The translations under genes were made by a program, and so were the position numbers. The notes beneath the pieces were generated by a model. The model saw nothing but the letters and a program-made list of their open reading frames with translations, was not told where the DNA came from and did no database searches. This document shows, in pieces, positions 27,141-35,851 of a stretch of 40,323 nt of DNA. Within the stretch, counting starts at the first letter, position 1, and every line of letters starts with the position of its first letter. Source of the DNA: Lentisphaerota bacterium (GTDB lineage Bacteria > Verrucomicrobiota > Lentisphaeria > Victivallales > Victivallaceae); the NCBI GenBank assembly GCA_015061545.1, contig SUWJ01000020.1, forward strand, positions 1 to 40,323. The letters are read 5' to 3'.

Positions 27141-29956
27141 AGAGTTTCTTTTTTAAGTGTCAGATAGTTGCGGTTGCGCGAAGGAATCTGAAAGTCGATT
27201 TCCTGCTTCGGAGTTATATTCAGCTGCTTGCCGGAAAGCCAAAACCATTTATCCCGCTTGGCATAAGCTCCCAGTAAAATAGCGCGGTTGCTGAAAGGCT
27301 CAACTCTTTTGATGATTTCCTGAAGCGAATCTGCTTCGTCCGGGCAGGCGAGTCTGCCGCCCAGCAGTTCGCAAAGCCGCTGTGCCGCGTAGCAGGAGAG
27401 GCTGGTATTGAACAATACATAACGCTTGTTCTGATAATCAAAACGGGTCAATTCAAACGGCAGCGGATCGCATTGTAAGAGATTCTGATTGCAATTTTTG
27501 TAATTGCAATCATCCCATTCGCACAAAAGCAGCGGACCATTGTGGTTGGCAACGGCAACAAATTTATTGTCATAAAACGCCATATATTTGCTGGCTTCAA
27601 AATTTTTCAACGGCTTCATATTCCATTCTGCAAAATTTATCGGCTGCGTGCTGTTCAGCCATACCCAATCATTGTTGCCGTTGCGTATTCCGCCGATAAA
27701 GGTCAGCCATTGCCCGAGCAGCGGCATTTGCTCTTTGATCTCCTTAATATGCTCCTGATCTTGAAAGACTGCAAGCCTGCCGCCCAGCAGTTCGCAAAAC
27801 TGATAGGCCTTCAGCCAGGTGAATGCGCCGTGATTGATACCGATAAGTTCGTAAACTTTGTTGCGGGCGCGGGCCTGCGTGGCGCCGCCTGAAAAGAACT
27901 CGCGGTCAAAATAAGTCATATCACCCGGCGCAATGACGATGCGGAATCCGATATTATCGGGTATATTCTGGTATTTAAGATACTCAAATCTATGATTCCT
28001 GCCGGCGCTGTGGCGGAATGAGCCGCCTTTGGCAATCGCACTGTGCTGCTGTTTGACCGGTATGTTCGAGGGGTGGACGAGTTCTGCAACATTGCCGTAC
28101 ATATCGTACAAGCCCAGCAAATTGGCTTTTTTGTGACCGGGCGCCCAGGTGCGTTCAGAGGAATTTTCGCGGAAGTTGCCAATAGACGTTATTGTTTGCT
28201 GGGCAGTACCCTTCCAGGCGTTATTGGCGGCAAATTCCCACTCGGCTTCGGTCGGCAGCCGCACGATGTATCCGGGGGGCAGTATTTCATTCTGCTGCAT
28301 AAAAACAGTCAGCTTATAGCAGAAAAAAATCATATCGTTCCAAACCACCCGTTCTACGGGTGTGTTGGGGTTGGGACTGCGTTGCGGAGCAATGTCGAGC
28401 AGACTGGTAAAGTGTTCATGCAAAACCTCATTGCGGCAAATCCAGTAGTGATACGGTATCTTGACGATTTCTTTATTGGGCATTATTACCCGCCCGGACG
28501 GGACAAAGATCATCGGGAAACTGTAATTCTGCATCCCGACAAAGTCTTTTCCGCAGCGCATACCTTGCCAGTCGGCGTAAAGTTTGTTGTCAAAAGCGTC
28601 GAGTTTTTCCTTATATACGCGCAGTTTTTCTTCATCCAGATAAGCTGCCAGCGGAGTACTGAGGAAACTGTGCGCTTGGCCGGAAAAAGTTTCGCCCTGC
28701 TGTTTGGATGTGTATGTGTCGGGAAGTTCAGGCAGCAGTTTTTCGGCGGCAGTCTGCAACTTTGACACAACCTGTTCCGCCAGCTGCGCCGAGCGCTCAT
28801 ACTCTTTTTTATTCCATAAATGGGAGGATTCGGTATTATTTTTCCGGAAAAAGTTCAGCAGTTCAGTATCCAGATCATGCAGCTGAAATTCCAACTGCCG
28901 CAAACGGTTAAATCCGCATTTATAGATTGTAAGGCGCCGATTCTGCTGCTCATTAATAATCATCCGCTCCTCGCGGGCAGCTTTTATTTCTTCGGCTATA
29001 TCGGCGCGCGACAGATATTCTCTTATATATACTACGCTTTCCCACGTTACCGAAAAAAACGGTATCAGCAGCAGCAGTATGCCGCCGTAAATGCAGATTT
29101 TTTTGCAGCGCGGTCCATCCATCACCCGCCAGATACGGAAGTAGTCGCGGAATGAATCCAACCACGACGCCTTTTCCAGCACCACCGGCAGCGCCGAAAC
29201 AAATTCTTCAGCCGATTTGAAACGGCGTTCAGGCGCTTGTGAGCACGCCCGGCTCAAAACCGGGTAGAGCTGGCGGCAGACTTCGATCGGCAGCCCCAGC
29301 GGCAGTTCCGGGTATTGCCGCGGCAGCAGCCCGGTCAGCAGGCAGTATAAGACTTTACCCATGGCGTAAAGATCAAATTTCTGATCCGCAGGAGCTTCCT
29401 GTTCCAGCGCTTCCGGCGGAATGAAGCCGACCGTTCCGCAGAACGATGCACTCTGCCCCACTTGCACCATCAGTCCGGGATCGCTGAGTTTGGGTCTGTT
29501 GTTAACAAAAATAATATTGTCAGGTTTGATATCCCGATGGATCAAGCCTGCCTGATGGATCACTTGGACTGCCGCCAGCAGTTCGCGGGTAATATCTATC
29601 GCTTCCTGCGGCGAAAAGATTCTGCCGTTGCGGAAATAATTGCCCAGCGTGGCAGGGAGGTATTCATCGTTTTCAGCAATGTTGTCGGCGGCTTCCATAG
29701 TATAGTAAAAACCGTCTTCAAATTCGCCGATATGGTGTACTTTCAGCAGATTCGGATGCGTTCCCGACACCTGCATATAGTTGCGCAGCCCCGTCATCTC
29801 CCGCTGGGTATTATGCACCGACGATACGATTTTGATAATAATTTTTTTGCCCAGCGGATTACGGGCAAGATAGGTTATGCCAAATGATCCCTTGCCGCAG
29901 CGCGACAGGATCTGACATCCCGAAAAAATATCTCCTGCTTGCGGCAGCAGCGACAT
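27074..29956 (-). CDS. Membrane Ser/Thr kinase with FGE-sulfatase and two C-type-lectin domains
   Basis: A 960-residue modular protein. Kinase, residues 10-265: glycine loop GKGSFG (21-26), Lys-42, HRDIKPDN (140-147), DPG (159-161) where DFG is usual, PPEAL (180-184). One membrane helix (about 287-305) is followed by a coiled coil (316-410). Residues 480-680 are an FGE-sulfatase/SUMF1-type domain (PTEAEWEFAA, YDMYGNVAEL, KGGSF, IGFR) without the catalytic cysteines. Two C-type-lectin-like domains follow (697-814 and 840-952); both carry CELLGGRLA, a W-x-W core and a terminal CEW, so each can form the long-range disulfide. The kinase is thus cytoplasmic and the sensor part outside. AGGGGA precedes ATG 29956. 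Its last 67 bases overlap the convergent sigma gene. Confidence 0.9.
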   Translation of the reverse strand: MSLLPQAGDIFSGCQILSRCGKGSFGITYLARNPLGKKIIIKIVSSVHNTQREMTGLRNYMQVSGTHPNLLKVHHIGEFEDGFYYTMEAADNIAENDEYLPATLGNYFRNGRIFSPQEAIDITRELLAAVQVIHQAGLIHRDIKPDNIIFVNNRPKLSDPGLMVQVGQSASFCGTVGFIPPEALEQEAPADQKFDLYAMGKVLYCLLTGLLPRQYPELPLGLPIEVCRQLYPVLSRACSQAPERRFKSAEEFVSALPVVLEKASWLDSFRDYFRIWRVMDGPRCKKICIYGGILLLLIPFFSVTWESVVYIREYLSRADIAEEIKAAREERMIINEQQNRRLTIYKCGFNRLRQLEFQLHDLDTELLNFFRKNNTESSHLWNKKEYERSAQLAEQVVSKLQTAAEKLLPELPDTYTSKQQGETFSGQAHSFLSTPLAAYLDEEKLRVYKEKLDAFDNKLYADWQGMRCGKDFVGMQNYSFPMIFVPSGRVIMPNKEIVKIPYHYWICRNEVLHEHFTSLLDIAPQRSPNPNTPVERVVWNDMIFFCYKLTVFMQQNEILPPGYIVRLPTEAEWEFAANNAWKGTAQQTITSIGNFRENSSERTWAPGHKKANLLGLYDMYGNVAELVHPSNIPVKQQHSAIAKGGSFRHSAGRNHRFEYLKYQNIPDNIGFRIVIAPGDMTYFDREFFSGGATQARARNKVYELIGINHGAFTWLKAYQFCELLGGRLAVFQDQEHIKEIKEQMPLLGQWLTFIGGIRNGNNDWVWLNSTQPINFAEWNMKPLKNFEASKYMAFYDNKFVAVANHNGPLLLCEWDDCNYKNCNQNLLQCDPLPFELTRFDYQNKRYVLFNTSLSCYAAQRLCELLGGRLACPDEADSLQEIIKRVEPFSNRAILLGAYAKRDKWFWLSGKQLNITPKQEIDFQIPSRNRNYLTLKKETLYNSMFSDAILCEWSLSSTSSR

Positions 29957-30034
29957 AACGATCCCCTGATAACAAATCCCGGGCGGCTTATAATCAATCT
30001 TCCACCCGCATTTCAAGCTCAAAATCAACAGTAT

Positions 30035-30062
30035 AAAGTACCATATTTTAACAGAATGTCAA
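30035..30062 (-). promoter_or_regulatory. Predicted promoter of the kinase gene
   Basis: On the minus strand a perfect TTGACA (30062-30057) is followed after 16 bases by TACTTT (30040-30035). Transcription would start near 30028. Confidence 0.5.
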
Positions 30063-30148
30063 ACATTGTTAAGGATAAATAGTGTATAAAAAAATTTTTT
30101 CGGAAAAATATCAGTTTTTTTGATTTTTTTAAGAAAAACTTGTAAGAT

Positions 30149-30176
30149 TTGCATTTGGGGTGGGAATATATATAGT
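30149..30176 (+). promoter_or_regulatory. Predicted promoter of the candidate small RNA
   Basis: TTGCAT (30149-30154), a 16-base spacer, then TATAGT (30171-30176), a 5/6 match. No plus-strand gene follows, only the terminated segment to 30285. Confidence 0.45.
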
Positions 30177-30182
30177 GCAGAA

Positions 30183-30285
30183 GTTTTTTTCGGCAAAATT
30201 TATATGTATTTTTACGTTCCAGTTCAATTTCCGGGGGGAAGGGAGGCTGGAACCGGGACCTTGATCCGATTCAAGGTCTTTTTTT
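30183..30285 (+). ncRNA. Candidate small RNA of about 100 bases
   Basis: A plus-strand unit without an open frame, with a predicted promoter and ending in a perfect intrinsic terminator: GACCTTGA (30257-30264), loop TCCGAT, TCAAGGTC (30271-30278), then seven T. Before the terminator a stem GTTCCAG/CTGGAAC (30216-30222, 30247-30253) holds an inner TTCC/GGAA hairpin with a GGGG loop, leaving a purine-rich strand exposed. It lies between the kinase 5' end and the hldD 3' end. It shows a passing likeness to the SRP RNA tip but lacks the conserved bases. The remainder of 29957-30413 is very AT-rich, with no gene. Confidence 0.5.
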
Positions 30286-30350
30286 ATGCTCTGAGAGTAT
30301 GATTCGGAAGGTGTGCCGATGCTGCTGCTGACTTTTCCGATAAAGCAGAA

Positions 30351-30383
30351 GGGGCTGTTGCAAAACAGTTTTGCAGCAGCCCC
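30351..30383 (-). terminator. Hairpin downstream of hldD
   Basis: A 33-base near-perfect palindrome: GGGGCTGTTGCAAAAC (30351-30366) pairs with 30368-30383 with a single G-U pair. It lies 30 bases after the hldD stop. There is only a weak T-rich stretch after it. The same GCTGTTGCAAAAC arm occurs at 95-124. Confidence 0.55.
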
Positions 30384-30413
30384 GATACCGTTAGCAGTAT
30401 TGATTAAAAAAAC

Positions 30414-31397
30414 TTATTCGTCGCCCAGATATTTACCCGGCAGGCAGTAGTTCACCAGATAATCTCTTACCGAATCTGCCAGCGATCCGGCTTCGGCGGT
30501 GTAGCCTGCAGCGTGAAGTTTATCCATTTCCGCACAGGTGTAGTATTGATAGCGGTCGCGCAAATGTTCCGGCATATCGATATATTCCACATTCAGCGGC
30601 TTGTTCAGCGCCGCAAATGCCGCCTCCACCAGCGAGTTCCACGTTTCGGCACGGCCGCTGCCGATATTGTACAACCCGCAGGCTGACCGGTTGACGCAAG
30701 CCAGATGCCAAAGCATTTTAACTGCATCTTTCACATAAAGGAAATCCCGCTTCTGTTCGCCATCGGCATATTCGGGTTTATAGCTGCGGAAAAGTTCCAT
30801 CTTGCCGTTGGCGGTGATCTGTTCGTAAGCCCGCAGCACTACGCTGCGCATCTTTGCTTTGTGAAATTCGTTCGGACCGTAGACGTTGGAAAATTTGCAC
30901 CCCACCAGCTGATTCAGCCAGCCGCGGCGCTTGGCGTAAAGGTCGAACATCTGCTTGCTGTAGCCGTACATATTCAGCGGCCGCAGCGATTCGATCATGC
31001 TTTCGTCATCTTTGTACCCCAGTTCGCCGTCGCCGTAGGTTGCGCAGCTGGAAGCATAGACCATACGGATATTGCGCTTGATGGCAAATTCCGCCAGCAT
31101 AACAGTATACTCAAAGTTGTTGTTGACCAGATAGGTCGCATCCCGCTCGGTAGTCGATGAACACGCCCCCAGATGCATGATCCCTTCGATCGGTTCGTGG
31201 TCAAACGCCCCTGCCTGCAGCTTGGCGCGGAACTCATCTTTTTCCATATAATTGCTGTAGCGCAGCGCCCGCAGATTCTTCCATTTATCCGATTCGCCCA
31301 GATGGTCAACGATCAGGATATCATCAATATTGTTCTTATTCCAATACCAGACTACTGCACTGCCGATCAAACCGGCACCGCCCGTAACGATCCACAT
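30414..31397 (-). CDS. hldD: ADP-L-glycero-D-manno-heptose 6-epimerase
   Basis: The last step in making the ADP-heptose used for the LPS inner core. The 327-residue SDR enzyme has TGGAGLIGS, IMHLGACSSTTE, YASSCATYGDG, NMYGYSKQMFD (Tyr-x3-Lys), and the HldD-specific SNVYGPNEFHKAKMRSVV and EQKRDFLYVKD segments. AGGAGA precedes ATG 31397, 18 bases after lptD, so the two LPS genes are in one transcript. The earlier heptose gene gmhA is 7 kb away in this window. Confidence 0.96.
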   Translation of the reverse strand: MWIVTGGAGLIGSAVVWYWNKNNIDDILIVDHLGESDKWKNLRALRYSNYMEKDEFRAKLQAGAFDHEPIEGIMHLGACSSTTERDATYLVNNNFEYTVMLAEFAIKRNIRMVYASSCATYGDGELGYKDDESMIESLRPLNMYGYSKQMFDLYAKRRGWLNQLVGCKFSNVYGPNEFHKAKMRSVVLRAYEQITANGKMELFRSYKPEYADGEQKRDFLYVKDAVKMLWHLACVNRSACGLYNIGSGRAETWNSLVEAAFAALNKPLNVEYIDMPEHLRDRYQYYTCAEMDKLHAAGYTAEAGSLADSVRDYLVNYCLPGKYLGDE

Positions 31398-31415
31398 AAT
31401 TGTTCTCCTGCAAGA

Positions 31416-34082
31416 TTATTGACCGGTAAATTTGGATACCGCGCTGCGGCGCACCGAATCCACCGGCTGTTCCAGCCCCACCAGCGTGGCGGTGACGGAA
31501 AATGATGATTCGTATTCGATTTCGCCTTCGTCACGTTCGCGCTCAAACTCGAACATGGCGCTGACCAGCACGCAGTGGAAAAGCCGCGATACCGTAAAGG
31601 TCTGATTGGTGAAACCGCCGTCTTCTATATCGTAAGATATGCTGTAAGTACCGAAAGTGCGGCGGTCGGGCGTCAGCGGCGCCGATACGCCGAATGTGAC
31701 GGTCTGTTCGCGGCCGTCCAGATAATACTGATCGAAAACGCTCCCCGAATCAATTTCAGTAAGAGTGCTGCCCATGCTGTAAGCCGCGCGGCCGATGTAG
31801 CCGTCTTTGTAATTGTACGAAAGCGTAAAGTTGATATCCTCGATGGGGCTGTAATTCATGCTCAGATAAAGCCGGTTGAAGAATGTTCCGCTGATTCCCG
31901 GACGGCCCGCCTTGCGGTTGCCGCGGACCGCTTCGGCTTCATGTTCCTGATTGTTGCCCGCGTCGATGGACATAAAGCCGTTGAACGAGAGTTCCTTCAT
32001 CGGGCGGAAGCTGAATTTGGTGCAGAAATCCCCGATGTGATTGTAGTTGTCATTTTCGTTGAAATGTACATCCCAGTAATTTTCCATGCTGAACCATTCG
32101 CGGATCGAAGGATTCCTGAAGCCGCCGCTGCGGGTTTGCAGCCGGTTGCGGATACCGAAGCGGATAAAGTTCATCTCTTTGATCCGGTCGATATCGTCAA
32201 AGCACAATATGTAATCACGGTCAAGGGTCGGATCGGTTACATAAGTGTAGTTGATGTACGGTTCAAAAATATGCCGCAGACCGTCCAGCCCCAGCGTATG
32301 ATTGCGGATGTTCTGCCACGATTGATAGATCTTGGTGTTGGCTTCCACGCCGAACTCTGCCACCAGACGGAAATCCGCGCCGCCGTCTTCATCATAATTT
32401 TTCACCGCCACCGCGTAATCATCTTCGATATCCGACGCCACTTCCATAGCGTAAATATCCTTTTCTGTGATTCTGGTCTTGGATGTATGAGTGTAACCCG
32501 TCATCCGCAGCCCTGCGCGGGGTACGATATTGATGTAATCGTTGCGCAGCGGATAGTACAAAAAGTTTACCGAGTCGAACCGCCCCGTACCGTAATTTTT
32601 CAGCTTGCTGTCAGGGTTGCGCAACTTACGGTCAAAACTTGCCCAGTTCATATGCAGATAATCCGCCGTATGCGAGCCCTGATAGTAGAGTCCGCTGCCC
32701 GGAATCACTTCCTGACGCGGCAAATCCAAACGTAATTCAGGCAGTTTCTGCACTGTATTGTAGAAATCATTGATCCTTACGCGGGTGTAGACCGATGCCG
32801 AGAAGCGGTCACCCTGATACTCCAACGCTGCATAACTGGCAGGTTCGCTGAGCGTATCTGCCCGGGAGGGGAAGTAATCATCCAGCATATAAGCATCGCT
32901 GAGCCACTCGATCTGACCGCGGAAATCCAGCCGCGGCGTCAGATGAGTCATGTGGGTCATACGCAAATCAAATCGCCAGTTGGGTATATCCAGCCGCGCA
33001 TTACCGGCGTGGTCAGGCTTCTGCCCGCTGCTTTCGTAGGGGCGGATATCGTAAATACCGTAAGCCACCAGTTCGGTGCGGGAGTTTTCGGTGTTGATCG
33101 AAGAGTGCTGACCGTAACCCAGACCGCGCAGCGTGTACCAGTCCAGATCCAGCACCATCGTAACATAGGGATACTCAAAAAGCTGATATTTCTTGGAAAA
33201 TAATCCGTAGTAGCCCCAGTCGCCGCTCTTGCCGAACTGCATCTGGAACAACCCGGGGCTTTCATCTTTGGGCGTATAGATCATCGGCAGCCACAGCAGC
33301 GGGATCCCGTAAAGCCGCAGCGCACCGTTGTAGCCCCACATACTGTATTCTGTATAATCGCTTTCCATGCCTTCAAAGCCGAATGTACCCCCTTCGTGGG
33401 GATAAATATTGGCGCTGCTCATGGTAAAACTTATATGGCTCTGATCTTCGCGCAAATATTCGCAGCTGGAAATTTCCGCCGATTCCAGCTTGATTTCACC
33501 CCCCGGCTGACGGATCCCCCGTTTTGCCTTGCAGGTAAAATGTTTGACTTGCAGCTGAATATCGGTAAAAGTCATATTGCCGGTCAGCAGATTGCCTGAC
33601 ATACGGCTGGCGGTAACGCCGCTGCTCTGCTGGCTTACGATCACTTCCAGTTTGCGGTCGCCCAGCGGAGTAAGGGTGCTGCCGACGATCTCCGTCACCA
33701 CTCCCGGTTTCTGGATCAAACGTTCCAGCTCCTCCACCGTAAAGGTCTGTTTGACCTTTTTCACCGCCACAAAAGTAATGTTGCCTTTGGCTTCGATATC
33801 GCGGCTTTCCAGATCGATCATTGCCGAATCGGCGCGCACGATCACATTGCCGTAGGGTATGTAAACGTTGCCGTCCACAAAGAGCGTTCTGCCCGAAATG
33901 CGCCATTTATCGGCGCGGGCGTGCTGCAGCTGCCGGCTGCTTTTGTTCGGCAGCTCCAACCCCGGATCGAAGACGTTGGAAAAGTGCGACATCTCCATTG
34001 CCTGAACCCGGGCAGCACACAACAAGCCCAATGCCGTTGCCAGCATCAGAACTTTTTTCTGTATTTTCCCGAGTTCAAGCAT
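31416..34082 (-). CDS. lptD: LPS-assembly protein LptD
   Basis: The outer-membrane beta-barrel that inserts LPS in the outer leaflet. The 888-residue precursor has a signal peptide (hydrophobic residues about 11-25). An OstA/LptA-like beta-jellyroll follows (SGRTLFVDGNVYIPYGNVIVRADSAMIDLESRDIEAKGNITF), and the barrel domain fills the C-terminal ~600 residues, with characteristic LYGIPLLWLPMIYTPKDESPGLF and alternating amphipathic strands. The N-terminal part is longer than in E. coli, with an insert around 100-200. No LptE gene is beside it. It lies 24 bases after the dehydrogenase and 18 before hldD, and depends on the promoter at 35810-35838. Confidence 0.9.
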   Translation of the reverse strand: MLELGKIQKKVLMLATALGLLCAARVQAMEMSHFSNVFDPGLELPNKSSRQLQHARADKWRISGRTLFVDGNVYIPYGNVIVRADSAMIDLESRDIEAKGNITFVAVKKVKQTFTVEELERLIQKPGVVTEIVGSTLTPLGDRKLEVIVSQQSSGVTASRMSGNLLTGNMTFTDIQLQVKHFTCKAKRGIRQPGGEIKLESAEISSCEYLREDQSHISFTMSSANIYPHEGGTFGFEGMESDYTEYSMWGYNGALRLYGIPLLWLPMIYTPKDESPGLFQMQFGKSGDWGYYGLFSKKYQLFEYPYVTMVLDLDWYTLRGLGYGQHSSINTENSRTELVAYGIYDIRPYESSGQKPDHAGNARLDIPNWRFDLRMTHMTHLTPRLDFRGQIEWLSDAYMLDDYFPSRADTLSEPASYAALEYQGDRFSASVYTRVRINDFYNTVQKLPELRLDLPRQEVIPGSGLYYQGSHTADYLHMNWASFDRKLRNPDSKLKNYGTGRFDSVNFLYYPLRNDYINIVPRAGLRMTGYTHTSKTRITEKDIYAMEVASDIEDDYAVAVKNYDEDGGADFRLVAEFGVEANTKIYQSWQNIRNHTLGLDGLRHIFEPYINYTYVTDPTLDRDYILCFDDIDRIKEMNFIRFGIRNRLQTRSGGFRNPSIREWFSMENYWDVHFNENDNYNHIGDFCTKFSFRPMKELSFNGFMSIDAGNNQEHEAEAVRGNRKAGRPGISGTFFNRLYLSMNYSPIEDINFTLSYNYKDGYIGRAAYSMGSTLTEIDSGSVFDQYYLDGREQTVTFGVSAPLTPDRRTFGTYSISYDIEDGGFTNQTFTVSRLFHCVLVSAMFEFERERDEGEIEYESSFSVTATLVGLEQPVDSVRRSAVSKFTGQ

Positions 34083-34106
34083 CGTTTCAGAGATCCCCGA
34101 TATTGA

Positions 34107-35765
34107 TTACTTTTCAAATTTCGCCAGCAGCGCCTTTTCGGTTTCGCTGGTGTAGAAGCCCTGTTCGTCGTAAGTGCTTTCTGCTTCGGGCAGAATATCC
34201 TTCAGCGCCGAGATCTGAACCAGCGGCATATCTTCGCAGTTGGGGAAGATCACCGTCTTGCCGGGGAACTTGGCGTTGGCAACTGCATCCAGACCCTTCT
34301 TGAGATCCTGCATACCGCCGATCGCCGCCAGCGCCGTAACCGGCTTCAACTTACCTGTAGTGGCAAGTTCCAGCGTATGACGCAAGTGGGCAGTCTTGCT
34401 GCCCGACGAACCGATGTAACGGCCGCCTTCCAGGGCGATCTTCGCCAGATCCAGCTCGCCTTCCTTACCCGCAGGGATACCGGCAAAAATGTTCATCAAA
34501 CCGTCTTTGCCCAGATGAGCCGCCGACTGCATAAGCACCGGCACCACCGGCACCAGCATTACGATATCGTCGAAGCCTTCGGGGGCAAAATCCCACAGCA
34601 CTTTTTCAAATTCTTCCGGCGTCATGGTCGTGGGGTTGACCGCCACAAATTCGATGCCGCGTTCTGCGATCTTATCTGCCAGCAGGCGCTTGACATTGTC
34701 GATACGGGTCTGATCCATATCGCTGATGATGATGCGCTGAGGTCCGTTGGGATTTTCCACCGCCATCTGAGTATGCATCTGCCCCATGGCACCGGCGCCG
34801 CCGGGCAGCCAGCAGGTTCCGCCCTTCTTCATGGTGCTGCGCACGTTGCGGCCGTAGGCGCTGGAGATATCCCGCGAAGCGGTACCCTGATAGAACCAGC
34901 CCTGATAGTGGATGCTGCCGACGTCGAAGGAGAGCTTTTCCGCAGGCAGTTCGCCGCCGAAACTTACACAGGCGCCGAAAGCACCGAGTTTGGCAGCCTT
35001 GGCGGTGGTATCCGCACAGCGGTCGGCAATAAAGATATCGTCAAACTTTTCATCTTCGGGCAGCGCATCCAGCGCCACCGCCTTGATATTGAGTTCCTTT
35101 TCCAGCGCGGCAACCGCTGCTGCGTCCAGCCCGACCGTGGTCAGACTGGCAGGTTTGTTATCGGCAAAGAGTGCGCCTGCGGTGTAAACATTGCCCGCTT
35201 TACCCACCACCAGCAATTTGCCGTTGGCTTTGGGGGCGGTGCGGTTTTCGATCATATAAGCTGCCTGCACGCAAGTCCAGGGTTCCAGCAGAGCTGCCAC
35301 CGCGCTGGGCATATGTTCGGCAACGGGCAGCAGATAGCAGCCTTCATCGCCGTTAAGCACCCGCTGATCCAGCACGCTGTACTGCGCCATACCGCCGTCG
35401 ATAGCGTAACCGTAGGCAAAACCCTTGCCGTTGACGTAGATATCGGCCTGAATGATAAAGCGCTGACCGACTTCGTACTGCTTGGCAAGTTTGCTGCCCA
35501 CTTTGACCACGCTCATCACCGCTTCGTGACCGGGAATGACGGGATCTTTGGAGAGGTCTTCAGAGATGACCCGCGGATGGCTTTCGCCCGCACGGATCAG
35601 TTTCACGTCCGAAAAACACAGCCCGATGGCGTCGATACGCACCAGCAATTCGTCGTCTTTGATCTCAGGAACCGGCACCACACAGGGCTTGTCATCTTTA
35701 CCAAACGCTTCAAAACCGGTACCGAACAGCGGCCACGCCAACATCTTTTCGGGAATATTGCTCAT
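34107..35765 (-). CDS. Zinc-dependent medium-chain dehydrogenase with two Rossmann domains
   Basis: A 552-residue relative of polyol and sorbose-phosphate dehydrogenases; normal members have 340-410 residues. The GroES-like half (1-170) keeps the catalytic zinc ligands Cys-50, His-80 (PGHE) and Glu-161; the structural four-cysteine loop is missing. Two Rossmann-like units follow: one at about 182-300 with a degenerate loop (VVGKAGNVYTAG), and one at 314-530 with an intact GGAGAMG (322-328) resembling SorE-type reductases. Substrate unknown, probably a sugar phosphate or polyol. GAGG precedes ATG 35765. It heads the operon with lptD and hldD, which would link it to LPS sugar supply, though co-transcription does not prove that. 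Confidence 0.85.
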   Translation of the reverse strand: MSNIPEKMLAWPLFGTGFEAFGKDDKPCVVPVPEIKDDELLVRIDAIGLCFSDVKLIRAGESHPRVISEDLSKDPVIPGHEAVMSVVKVGSKLAKQYEVGQRFIIQADIYVNGKGFAYGYAIDGGMAQYSVLDQRVLNGDEGCYLLPVAEHMPSAVAALLEPWTCVQAAYMIENRTAPKANGKLLVVGKAGNVYTAGALFADNKPASLTTVGLDAAAVAALEKELNIKAVALDALPEDEKFDDIFIADRCADTTAKAAKLGAFGACVSFGGELPAEKLSFDVGSIHYQGWFYQGTASRDISSAYGRNVRSTMKKGGTCWLPGGAGAMGQMHTQMAVENPNGPQRIIISDMDQTRIDNVKRLLADKIAERGIEFVAVNPTTMTPEEFEKVLWDFAPEGFDDIVMLVPVVPVLMQSAAHLGKDGLMNIFAGIPAGKEGELDLAKIALEGGRYIGSSGSKTAHLRHTLELATTGKLKPVTALAAIGGMQDLKKGLDAVANAKFPGKTVIFPNCEDMPLVQISALKDILPEAESTYDEQGFYTSETEKALLAKFEK

Positions 35766-35809
35766 AAAATACCTCGCTTACAATTCAAATTTTGTTTCTC
35801 TAAAGCTAT

Positions 35810-35838
35810 ATAATAACTGCTTTTACGCAAAAAGTCAA
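35810..35838 (-). promoter_or_regulatory. Predicted promoter of the dehydrogenase-lptD-hldD operon
   Basis: On the minus strand, TTGACT (35838-35833), exactly 17 bases, then TATTAT (35815-35810). Transcription would start near 35803. Confidence 0.7.
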
Positions 35839-35851
35839 ACCGGAAAAGCGC

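Noticed and set aside
27074-28520. Diversity-generating retroelement target (FGE and C-type-lectin folds at the C-terminus)
   Set aside because: No reverse transcriptase, template repeat or accessory gene is in the window, and no second copy of the 3' end with adenine changes was seen.
28820-29155. CRISPR, prophage or IS elements
   Set aside because: No regularly spaced repeats with unique spacers, and no transposase, integrase or phage gene were found anywhere in the window.
30216-30253. Signal recognition particle RNA
   Set aside because: The stem and GGAAGG-like loop look similar, but the conserved GGTCAGG and AGCAGCC bases are missing.
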